Shown here piece by piece: positions 56,819 to 64,000 of a stretch of DNA of 64,000 bases. Numbering within the stretch: position 1 is the stretch's first letter; each line of letters opens with the position of its first letter. A model generated the notes under the pieces. That model ran no database searches, was not told the origin of the DNA, and saw only the letters and a program-made list of their open reading frames with translations. Origin of the DNA: Lysinibacillus mangiferihumi (lineage in GTDB: Bacteria > Bacillota > Bacilli > Bacillales_A > Planococcaceae); NCBI RefSeq assembly GCF_003049665.1, contig NZ_PYWM01000015.1:52807-116806 (forward strand). The letters are read 5' to 3'. The position numbers were made by a program, and so were the translations under genes.

Positions 56819-56940
56819 AGAAAAACATACAAAATTGTTGAAAAACTAAAGAGTGTATATTATTTTATAAATAAAAAAACTGATTATTCAAAAAGTAATT
56901 TATTGAATATTTTCTAAGAAAGGGGAAGGAAAATGGTACT

Positions 56941-57432
56941 ATGAAAAAAACATTTTACTTTTTTGCTAGAAACTCAATAATTTACATAACTACAGTTGTA
57001 TTCACTACAGTTACATTAACTTTTGTACCAGCTAAGTCATTTGCTATACCTCTTTCAGAAGAATTGGAAGATGATAGTTTTGTCATATTGGAAATTATTA
57101 AATTTACGGATAAAGAAGTAGTGTATAAAACACTAGAAAATGGGGACCTTTTTTTATATGAGGAGCAAATTGAAAATGAAGCTGTAACTACTAATAAATA
57201 TAAAATAGATAATGTAGCTAAAGAACTTGTCGAATATTTCATAACAATTATTGATATGAATGAAGATGATATTTTTGTAAGCCAGAAAAATTTATTAAGT
57301 AAACAGATTTATTCAAAAACATCTGTGCATGTTTCGCCTGTTAACGAAATTAAGAATGATAAAATAGTATATACGACAAGTGCAACAGGTGAATGGGTGA
57401 CAGCAAGAGCGAGTGGGTTACGGGTTTCATGA
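56941..57432 (+). CDS. Secreted hypothetical protein
   Basis: 163 residues. The N-terminal signal peptide (residues 1 to about 35, ending in KSFA) is followed by an acidic domain of about 120 residues with alternating strands (EIIKFTDKEVVYKTLENGDL) and no cysteines. AGGGGAAGGAAA lies upstream. Between it and the ATG is a mini-ORF, ATG-GTA-CTA-TGA at 56934, whose stop overlaps the start codon. The last codons overlap the ATG of a small membrane protein gene, so the two are coupled. I do not recognise a family. Confidence 0.65.
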   Translation: MKKTFYFFARNSIIYITTVVFTTVTLTFVPAKSFAIPLSEELEDDSFVILEIIKFTDKEVVYKTLENGDLFLYEEQIENEAVTTNKYKIDNVAKELVEYFITIIDMNEDDIFVSQKNLLSKQIYSKTSVHVSPVNEIKNDKIVYTTSATGEWVTARASGLRVS

Positions 57433-57617
57433 AACATAAAAAAGAGATACATTTTATTTTAGTAATACTTATCATATTTGGTGTATTATCTTTTTCATTA
57501 ATAGAAATTTTTCATCAAGTCCAAAATGGTTATTTCCCTAGAGCGACAACCATTATAGTATTCTTATTTGCAACTTTTACTTTATTCATTTTATATTTTG
57601 GAAGGAACAAAAGATGA
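57429..57617 (+). CDS. Small two-helix membrane protein, hypothetical
   Basis: 62 residues from the ATG at 57429, which overlaps the stop of the preceding gene (ATGA). A short basic N-terminus (MKHKKE) is followed by two hydrophobic helices (IHFILVILIIFGVLSFSLIE and TTIIVFLFATFTLFILYF) and a basic end. It probably works with the secreted protein before it. No family is recognised. Confidence 0.6.
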   Translation: MKHKKEIHFILVILIIFGVLSFSLIEIFHQVQNGYFPRATTIIVFLFATFTLFILYFGRNKR

Positions 57618-57713
57618 GATAATTTGATTTCAATAGCGAAGGTTATTTTGACTTGTGTTCTCAAAGAGGATAAGCAAGACACAAGTATTTATTATATACC
57701 TAAAACTCAATTG

Positions 57714-57951
57714 AAGAAAGTCCCGCTATAGACAGGTATATGTTTACAACTATCATTAACACTACTGGGCTTGAAAGCTATAAAAAGGCAATTTATCATT
57801 TGAAAAAGTGATAAATTGCCTTTTTTTAGAATGATTTTCGCATAATAAAGCTTACATGTCGGCCACATGTTTTGTCTTGGCGGTAGGAGAAACCTTCTTC
57901 ACTAAGATACGTACATGTTTGATCAATCGTAATTTGTTGTGACGGAATGCC
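57714..57951. repeat. Duplicated segment containing the 3' end of pgeF, copy B (original place)
   Basis: 238 bases repeated at 56117-56355. Here the segment is continuous with the complete pgeF gene, so this is the parental copy. The terminator hairpin of pgeF lies at about 57782-57827. Confidence 0.85.
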
Positions 57952-58590
57952 GGCAATTTCACATTGCTTTTTCACAGTTTGCTGATTATCAATGTGATAC
58001 TTGTTTGTGTCAGCATTGAAATACATAAAATTATCGGCATAGCCTAGACGATTAAATTGTTCATAGACATCGCCATCAACCTCAAATTTTTGCTGGCTAA
58101 GTGCCATGCCAATTTGAACATGGAAATCCTGTGGATTACAGTGCTCTTGTTCTATTAAATGACGGAAAAGTTTCAATGTCACTTCCTTGACTGTTCCTTG
58201 CCAGCCAGAATGAATGACACCGATGACACCACTACGTTCATTATAAAAAATAACAGGTACACAATCAGCAGTAAAAGTACAAAGCATTACATCTTGGTCA
58301 AATGTATAGAGTGCATCGGTATTGGCAATGGCTGTATCTTGCCTCAGCGCGCCTAAACCTTTATCTGCTACAGTTGCACGATAAAAATTAGCACTGTGTG
58401 TTTGTTGAGTACATATAAAATCATTGATATCACATTGCAACGAAGCTGCTAATTTCTTTCGATTGCTTAACACATCCTCAGTACTTGTGCAGACATGTAG
58501 TGCCATATTATTTTGTTCAAGTTCCAAAACGTCCTTTAAGGTAGTTCCTGCTATGAATTGCTTATTGTTGTAATAAAATTTAGTTTTCAT
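57826..58590 (-). CDS. pgeF: Peptidoglycan editing factor / purine nucleoside phosphorylase-type protein (YfiH/YlmD family)
   Basis: 254 residues. The family motifs are CTQQTHSANFYRATVADKG, DQDVMLCTFTADCVPVIFY and GVIGVIHSGWQGTVKEVTLK, whose His and Cys residues form the zinc-binding active site. FEVDGDVYEQF and DKTCGRHVSFI follow at the end. Known homologues act as adenosine/inosine phosphorylase-like enzymes and in removing wrong amino acids from peptidoglycan precursors. A GGGGTGATGAT stretch lies before the ATG. Its 3' end has been duplicated at 56117. Confidence 0.92.
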   Translation of the reverse strand: MKTKFYYNNKQFIAGTTLKDVLELEQNNMALHVCTSTEDVLSNRKKLAASLQCDINDFICTQQTHSANFYRATVADKGLGALRQDTAIANTDALYTFDQDVMLCTFTADCVPVIFYNERSGVIGVIHSGWQGTVKEVTLKLFRHLIEQEHCNPQDFHVQIGMALSQQKFEVDGDVYEQFNRLGYADNFMYFNADTNKYHIDNQQTVKKQCEIAGIPSQQITIDQTCTYLSEEGFSYRQDKTCGRHVSFIMRKSF

Positions 58591-58796
58591 ATCATCACCC
58601 CGTTTAACTATATCGGATTAGATTGCCAATGTATAGCTTATGCAATATGTATCTGGTGTTACAGGCTATTTGACCTCACTGTGTTTACTTATAAAAAATG
58701 GACTTTCTTTAAACAGACATAATAGATTCATACCTTATCATACAGTAGCAAAGTAGAGGTTACATTACCAACATTCAAGTAAAAAGGAGTGTGTGT

Positions 58797-59284
58797 ATGA
58801 ATCAAGGCTACTTTCTCTTAATTTGTCAATAGGCATGTGTCTGTTTTGGATAGTGACATACATATTTATTATAAAACGTGGCTTTCAGGATGAGCATTAT
58901 GGTATGCCGATGGTTGCAATTTGTGCCAATATTTCATGGGAGTTTATCTTTACGTTTATATATCCACACAATGATTTTCAAAGAATCATTACGTTTAGTT
59001 GGTTTGTCCTTGACCTTGTAATTATGTGGCAGTATTTAATATATGGGCGCAAAGAATTTAAAAATACAATGTCTACAACACTTTTTTATACATCTTTCCT
59101 TTTTACATTGGCAACAAGCTTTTTAGTTATTTTGGTGCTCTCGCATGAACTTCATGATATGCAAGGGATATATGCTGCGTTTATACAAAACTTAATGATG
59201 TCAGGGTTATTTATCGGCTTGTTTTTTGCAAGGGGGAGTCTGGCAGGTCAATCTATGTCTATTGCAGTGTGCAATATTGTTTAG
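58797..59284 (+). pseudogene. Integral-membrane terpene-cyclase-like protein (Pyr4/PaxB-type), damaged
   Basis: The ORF reads GMCLFWIVTYIFIIKRGFQD, then CANISWEFIFTFIYPHNDFQ with the WE motif, then FSWFVLDLVIMWQYLIYG, in four or five membrane helices. This pattern (N-x-x-WE followed by W-x-x-LD) is that of membrane-type terpene cyclases. The proper start, ATG at 58797 behind AAAAGGAG, runs out of frame after eleven codons. One more T in ATTTG near 58828 would join it. In-frame reading from a GTG at 58793 lies too close to the ribosome site. The C-terminus stops early, at a TAG formed by a GTGCCAGTCACC repeat. No prenyl or terpene genes lie nearby. The family assignment is from pattern only. 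Confidence 0.6.
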
Positions 59285-59303
59285 TGCCAGTCACCCAAAC
59301 AAT
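59284..59303 (+). repeat. GTGCCAGTCACC-type short repeat, copy 3
   Basis: GTGCCAGTCACC followed by CAAACAATT. As at panD, its first base completes the TAG stop of the gene before it. Confidence 0.7.
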
Positions 59304-59577
59304 TAATGTGGGGCGGGAAGTTTTCCATTTATCATGAAGTTCATGACTGAAATGGTGCCTTTGCTGTTTAAAATCTTGTAGTAATATATTCCTGTTACAA
59401 TTATATTTCAATTTTATTACTGACAAGTTGAGAATAAACACTGATAAACTCGTAATCTATTCGTCAATTATTTCAAATGTCATACAACTGTAAAAATCCT
59501 TCCAAATATTTAGTGATGCATTATTTCACTAATCTATTTACCATAAATATAGAGCAAAACAGGAAGGAATGATTTAC

Positions 59578-60186
59578 ATGTTTAGAAAAGTAAAAAAAGT
59601 AGCGATGGCATCCGTATTATCACTATCCTTATTAGTACCAATTAGCGCAATGGCCGCTGATTCATATACAGTAGTAGCAGGCGATTCTCTTTGGAAAATT
59701 GCTGTAAAAACACAAACAGGTGTACAAGAATTAATAGATGCAAACCCCCAACTAGCAAACCCAAATCAAATAAATATAGGTCAAAAAATTAATATTCCAA
59801 CGAATGAACAAGCTTCTGTAGAGCAAGAAGTAGTGAAACTTGTCAATGCGGAACGAGCGAAAGCAGGTCTGCCTGCATTAAAAGAAGATTGGGAGCTATC
59901 ACGAGTAGCAAAATATAAATCTCAAGATATGCATGATAAAAATTACTTTGACCACACTAGCCCAACGTATGGTTCACCATTTGCAATGATGAAGAAATTT
60001 GGCATAACGTATAAAGCAGCTGGAGAAAATATTGCCAAAGGTCAAAAATCAGCTTCTGAAGTCGTAAATGCGTGGATGAATAGTGAAGGACACCGTGCAA
60101 ATATTTTAAACAAAAGCTACACACATATCGGAGTTGGCTTTGTAAAAGACGGCAACTATTGGTCTCAAATGTTTATTCAAAAATAA
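59578..60186 (+). CDS. Secreted LysM-CAP domain protein (YkwD-like)
   Basis: 202 residues from the ATG at 59578 (AGGAAGG ten bases before; the ATG at 59569 is too close). A signal peptide ends at AMA. One LysM domain (about residues 28-74, YTVVAGDSLWKIAVKTQ and GQKINIP) binds peptidoglycan. It is followed by a CAP/SCP domain with HTSPTYGSPF, AGENIAKGQ and MNSEGHRANILN, which carry the family His and Glu residues. Such proteins are found in cell walls and spore coats of Bacillales; the enzymatic role is unclear. A terminator follows. Confidence 0.92.
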   Translation: MFRKVKKVAMASVLSLSLLVPISAMAADSYTVVAGDSLWKIAVKTQTGVQELIDANPQLANPNQINIGQKINIPTNEQASVEQEVVKLVNAERAKAGLPALKEDWELSRVAKYKSQDMHDKNYFDHTSPTYGSPFAMMKKFGITYKAAGENIAKGQKSASEVVNAWMNSEGHRANILNKSYTHIGVGFVKDGNYWSQMFIQK

Positions 60187-60192
60187 TATATT

Positions 60193-60228
60193 AAGAACTG
60201 TTTCTCAAAGTGGAACAGTTCTTTTTTA
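60193..60228 (+). terminator. Intrinsic terminator after the LysM-CAP gene
   Basis: AAGAACTGTT pairs with AACAGTTCTT around TCTCAAAGTGG, followed by TTTTTT. Confidence 0.8.
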
Positions 60229-60295
60229 CGACAAAATATAGCATGTGCATTCATGAATTATGCAGCTTTTGCGTGTCGTCTATAAGTTGACAAAA

Positions 60296-60337
60296 AAGAG
60301 CAACTACCAGCTTTCAAGAGCGGTTAGTTGCTTTTTA
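60296..60337 (-). terminator. Terminator of the LuxR/MalT-type gene
   Basis: On the minus strand AGCAACTAACC pairs with GGTAGTTGCT around GCTCTTGAAAGCT, followed by CTTTTTT. It can also work on the plus strand. Confidence 0.75.
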
Positions 60338-62833
60338 TTACTTTTTGGCAAGGAGGATAGCTTGTGAACGCGATTTTACACCTAGTTTTTGATAAATAGT
60401 AGACAAATAAACGCGAATAGTACCAGCCGATAGATTTAGCATGTCAGCAATTTCACGATTGGTTCCACCCTTGGCTAACAGATCAAATACCTCTTTTTCA
60501 CGCGGTGTCAACACTTCATGACGAACTACATTGGTTGTACAGCTTTGTAAATAATTAAAATAATAGTCTGGGTAGGGATTCCACTTGGCTGCAAATGATT
60601 CTAATTGAAAATATTGCTCTAGAAGGGGGAGTAGCTCTTTTTCATCTGCCAATGTCCGAACATAGTAGTATTTAGCTGCCAATTGCAATACTTTATGTAA
60701 AATATCTAATGCAATAGCAGTGTCTCCTAAACGATGCTGACAAATAACTTCTAGTACTGTTGCTTCTATCATCGTTGCAACTTGATCCTCTTGCTGTGCC
60801 TTTGTTTTAACTTGAATGATTACTGGTAGTGCATCCTGTGGTGTGTCCTTTAATAACAATAAACGAGCATAAACGAGCTGCCAAAATGGTTGCTTTGTTT
60901 TTGTTGCCAGTAAGAGCATCTCTGCGTTTTGGCTATCTCCATCGACGATAAAACAATAGGCTTGCATAATTTGAATCGACGTTTGCCAATGTTTTTCCGA
61001 AACATCTTCTAACACCTGAGACAACATGATACGGGCTGTATTTGTCTGTTGCTGATGAGCGTATATTTTCGCTTTAAGTAAATACATAGGGATATATAAA
61101 CCTGGGTCTTGATGTTGATGACCTAATGCAATGGCGATTTCCAACTCTTTTTGGGCTGCTTCTATGAAACTTCGCTCATATAAAGATTCAGCAGCAACCC
61201 CATAACTAAATGCTGTCACATTTGCAGTTTGTAATGTTGTTTCTCGAAAAAGTTTGCTAACAGCTTCGCCTTCTTCAAACAGTTGCAGTTTTCCTTTAGA
61301 GCCAATACTTGTACGTGAAATCTTATATTCAAAAATATTATAGGGAATCGGAACATTATCCCAGCGAGAAGGAGCAGGACCGTTAGCGAGCAGGTTGCAC
61401 ATAATCTCTTCTACCAATTGTAAATTTCCGCCGGAAGCGACAATGGCGTACGCCTTTGCGCTTTCATATATATAGGCCATTGCAGCATGCTCTTCTTGCG
61501 CCATCCATTGTTCTACATGCTGTCGTATTTCAAGCTCCTCCATTAGAGAAGTAGCTATTTTTGTGTCCATTGTTGTTATAGAAGTTAAAAAGCCGATAAC
61601 AAGCATTTCATAAGAAACGGTATAATGAGCACTTCGAAGTTGATGCAACCAGCGCATGAATGTTGTCGTTTGCCCGGAAGCGTATAGCTGGACAAGATGT
61701 TCTGCAATCCATAAAGCAGCTAGGTTATATTGTTCATATTGAAGTGCAAGCTCAATGGCAGAATGATAATTTCCTTGATTGTAAATAGCATGTGAGACTT
61801 CTTGGACAATAGCCTGTACTTGCTGCACGGAATACTGTTTATTTAGTTCTACTTGTAAAGCTTCGGCAAACAAATGATGGTAGCGAAAAACAGGCTTTTT
61901 TGTTTGGAGACGAATAATAAATAGACCTTTTGCTTCTAAACTTTCCAACAGTTCAAGGCTATTTGACTGCTTTGTTAGCTGGTCACATATCGCTGGTTCT
62001 AGCTCGTGCAGTAGGGAAGTCTTTATAAGAAATTTTTGCGTTGTTGTCGGAAGGTTTTGAATGATTTCTTGCCATAGAAACTCGGAAATAAACGGTTGTG
62101 CGATATGATCGAATAAGTCTACTTGTTGTTCATTTGCCAAGCGTGTTAATAATAGGCCCGCTACCCATCCTTCCGTTTTGTCCAACATTTGTTGTAAAAA
62201 TTGTTGATTGAGTGGTGTTACCTGTTTGCAGGAAAAAAATTGCTTCGTTTCTTGGAACGTAAAGCGTAAATGATCCGCATCGAATTCTTGTAACCATTGT
62301 TTCACACGCCACTTAGCAATAGGGAGGGCTAGGGTTGTTCGAGTCGTTAGATAGACGTGTATCTCTAAAGGTAAGTACTCGATAAATTGTGTCATAAGTT
62401 GATGAATTACCGGATTATCGATTACATGATAATCATCAAATACAATTTGAATCGGTTTTGCTAAAGCATGGAGCTCCTCCAAAAATGAATTGATAAAAAA
62501 TTCAAGTGTTGCTAGGTCTTGGGTGTGTAAAAGTGGTGCAAGCACTTGATCGATAGGGCATTGATAGGCTTTCGCAACGGCATGCACAGCGTAAGTCCAA
62601 AAACGAATCGGATCATTATCAGCAGCATCAAGTGAAAGCCAAGCGACCGTTGCCTTCTTAGATTTGAACCAACTACTTAGAACAGTCGTTTTCCCATACC
62701 CTGCTGGTGCACGGAGAACCGTCACTTTTTTATAAGTTTGGTTCTGTAAAAGATCAAACAATTGCTTGCGCTCAATCAAATCAGGTGTATTGAGAGGAAT
62801 AGTTAATTTAGAAGATACTAGTGTAGTAGACAT
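60338..62833 (-). CDS. LuxR-family regulator with MalT-like STAND ATPase
   Basis: 831 residues from the ATG at 62833 (GAGGTAAAAAAG before it; the upstream frame has no site). The N-terminal STAND ATPase has the Walker A VLRAPAGYGKTTVLSSW (about 37-53), and Walker B-like IQIVFDDYHVID follows. A long TPR-like helical sensor region (about 330-750) ends in a LuxR helix-turn-helix, LTPREKEVFDLLAKGGTNRE then IADMLNLSAGTIRVYLS. The ligand and targets are unknown. A broken copy of its first 90 codons lies at 56355-56627. Confidence 0.93.
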   Translation of the reverse strand: MSTTLVSSKLTIPLNTPDLIERKQLFDLLQNQTYKKVTVLRAPAGYGKTTVLSSWFKSKKATVAWLSLDAADNDPIRFWTYAVHAVAKAYQCPIDQVLAPLLHTQDLATLEFFINSFLEELHALAKPIQIVFDDYHVIDNPVIHQLMTQFIEYLPLEIHVYLTTRTTLALPIAKWRVKQWLQEFDADHLRFTFQETKQFFSCKQVTPLNQQFLQQMLDKTEGWVAGLLLTRLANEQQVDLFDHIAQPFISEFLWQEIIQNLPTTTQKFLIKTSLLHELEPAICDQLTKQSNSLELLESLEAKGLFIIRLQTKKPVFRYHHLFAEALQVELNKQYSVQQVQAIVQEVSHAIYNQGNYHSAIELALQYEQYNLAALWIAEHLVQLYASGQTTTFMRWLHQLRSAHYTVSYEMLVIGFLTSITTMDTKIATSLMEELEIRQHVEQWMAQEEHAAMAYIYESAKAYAIVASGGNLQLVEEIMCNLLANGPAPSRWDNVPIPYNIFEYKISRTSIGSKGKLQLFEEGEAVSKLFRETTLQTANVTAFSYGVAAESLYERSFIEAAQKELEIAIALGHQHQDPGLYIPMYLLKAKIYAHQQQTNTARIMLSQVLEDVSEKHWQTSIQIMQAYCFIVDGDSQNAEMLLLATKTKQPFWQLVYARLLLLKDTPQDALPVIIQVKTKAQQEDQVATMIEATVLEVICQHRLGDTAIALDILHKVLQLAAKYYYVRTLADEKELLPLLEQYFQLESFAAKWNPYPDYYFNYLQSCTTNVVRHEVLTPREKEVFDLLAKGGTNREIADMLNLSAGTIRVYLSTIYQKLGVKSRSQAILLAKK

Positions 62834-62976
62834 CTTTTTTACCTCATTTTTTAAATTTAGGATAATCATGTAATTAATTTTACTACAAGCGTTAACATAA
62901 TTTCGAATGTTAATAGTCCTATCATTAGATAAATGATAAAAGCATTGATTTATCAACGTTTATAAGGCTTTTTAAA

Positions 62977-63230
62977 TTAATTTGCCCCAGTTATAGCCCC
63001 ACCGATTGCTAAACTTCTGCTGAATACTTCCATCGACTGCTCTTCCAACTCTTTCATTACATGCCCATAAATTTCATAAATCATTGCTGGGGTATTTCCT
63101 AATCGTTCAGCAATGATTTTTACGTTTTGCCAACTATTTAATAGAATCGTTGCATAAGTGTGACGTAATCCATGAAAAGTGATTTTTGGTTCACCATTAT
63201 CATTTAATATATGAGCAGCAGGGAGAAAGG
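62977..63230 (-). pseudogene. Tyrosine recombinase (phage integrase) C-terminal remnant
   Basis: The reading KITFHGLRHTYATILLNSW, then VKIIAERLGNT and IYEIYGHVMKELEEQ gives the HxxR box and the catalytic Tyr (YGHV) of phage integrases. All upstream parts of the enzyme are missing and the first about 20 residues of the ORF look random. It is probably what remains of a prophage or integrative element. Confidence 0.75.
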
Positions 63231-63307
63231 CACGATGCGAAACTGAATCAACAGGAAAATGAACGTATAGAAAAATTGTCACAAGAGCAACGGGTGAGAG
63301 ACGCTAA

Positions 63308-63646
63308 CTAATTGAGTCAGTAAAAGCACAGCTCGGCTATCATGCTACCTTCGATGAAGTAGCCTATTCACTTGTATTGAACGGTCTACATAGTGCCGTA
63401 GCGATTAGCCGTATTATGGCCAATGATTTTGGGTTTGATAAATGTCTGTCTGCAGGCACAATGCACAGGCCGTTCATATATTTTGATGTATTACTGGCTT
63501 TGAAGAAACAAGTGGATAAAGGAAATTTAATTAGGGATGAATCATCAAACATAGTGGATTGTATTTTCTATGTGAATCCTTACCATGAGGAAGATAGAAG
63601 GAATGAAACTGAGGAATTGGAACAACAAAGGTTATCTCTGTTTTAA
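63308..63646 (+). CDS. Hypothetical protein, probably 5'-truncated
   Basis: The frame is open from 63308 (SVKAQLGYHATFDEVAYSL) through LNGLHSAVAISRIMANDFGF and a charged end (HEEDRRNETEELEQQRLSLF). There is no ATG or GTG with a ribosome binding site; the first usual start is a TTG at 63377. It adjoins the integrase remnant and may be part of the same decayed element. I do not recognise the family. Confidence 0.4.
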   Translation, partial: LIESVKAQLGYHATFDEVAYSLVLNGLHSAVAISRIMANDFGFDKCLSAGTMHRPFIYFDVLLALKKQVDKGNLIRDESSNIVDCIFYVNPYHEEDRRNETEELEQQRLSLF

Positions 63647-64000
63647 ATGAAGTGTAATGGAGGGCATCACAGATTGTAACTTGATACACTTTATTAACCA
63701 AATTGGTGAGATTTATAGATGAAGTTAGTTAATTGGCAATTTGCGCTATAAGTAAATATAAAAAAGCCCAGTTTCTCGCATTAAAATAAAGAAATTGGGC
63801 TTTTATCGTTACTCCAGAAAAGCGCCCGATTGTTGAAGATCGATATTAAAAAAACGGTAACCTTTAGTTGAATTAAAACACAATATCGAAAATTATGTTC
63901 CATATCATTTACTTATCATTAATTCAAACTCTTCTACCTCATCGCTCCATTCATCGAATTTTTAAAGTTGTTTCATTTAGAGTTCAAACCAAAGATTATA
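63647..64000. other. Right-edge intergenic sequence
   Basis: 354 bases with a bidirectional terminator at 63761-63804 and no convincing gene. On the minus strand, a short open reading near 63900-63960 (KFDEWSDEVEEFELMISK) lacks a start codon. Confidence 0.5.
63761..63804. terminator. Bidirectional hairpin terminator near the right edge
   Basis: AAAAGCCCA and TGGGCTTTT pair, with TTTCT/AGAAA inside. The T-run is best on the minus strand. Confidence 0.7.

Overview
The window reads as the chromosome of a low-GC, spore-forming Bacillota of the Lysinibacillus / Bacillus sphaericus type. That placement is inferred from a gerA spore-germination operon, menaquinol:cytochrome c reductase genes of the Bacillus type, a bacillithiol gene (bshA), strong AGGAGG ribosome binding sites, and gene order that follows the B. 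subtilis cheR-aro-qcr-dapB-birA-pan-dinG segment. No rRNA, tRNA or CRISPR array was seen.

Left part (1-31.1 kb), core metabolism. After a cut-off short-chain dehydrogenase and an acyl-CoA synthetase comes cheR, then aroC-aroB-aroH-hisC-tyrA-aroA (chorismate and aromatic amino acids, without the trp genes that interrupt this block in B. subtilis). It continues with a TPR protein, ypiB, ypiF, qcrABC, ypjA, a YugP-type metalloprotease, a YitT protein, a MazG-like gene, dapB, mgsA, bshA (bshB1 absent), cca, a GNAT gene and birA. A PadR-HAAS-DUF4097 envelope-stress-like operon points the other way. Then come panB-panC-panD behind a long structured leader that ends in an intrinsic terminator, and dinG. 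Two copies of a roughly 250-316 bp non-coding element with inverted ends lie in opposite orientation at 2.0 and 23.4 kb.

Middle (31.1-38 kb), an accessory island. It holds a frameshifted ISL3-type insertion sequence with an exact 8-bp target duplication and an IS110-type recombinase whose N-terminus lacks a recognisable first catalytic Asp. It also holds a very AT-rich three-gene cassette: dipeptide epimerase, ATP-grasp ligase with a frameshift at its start codon, and GNAT acetyltransferase. The cassette looks like a small pathway for a modified amino acid or dipeptide.

38-49 kb is a reductive pyrimidine catabolism locus: a PucR regulator and a malonate/methylmalonate-semialdehyde dehydrogenase on the minus strand, divergent from an M20 ureidopropionase-type amidase, dihydropyrimidinase, PreT and PreA (dihydropyrimidine dehydrogenase) and an NCS1 transporter. 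Together these would import uracil or thymine and convert them to beta-alanine or its methyl homologue. The aminotransferase step is not in the window. A perfect palindrome lies between the divergent genes.

49-64 kb holds two amino-acid permeases, a gerAA-gerAB-gerAC operon and a rearranged region. In that region a 239-bp duplication of the 3' end of pgeF is fused to the 5' end of a LuxR/MalT-type regulator gene. There are also small secreted or membrane ORFs, intact pgeF, a damaged integral-membrane terpene-cyclase-like gene, a LysM-CAP secreted protein, the full-length LuxR/MalT-type regulator, and integrase debris at the right edge.
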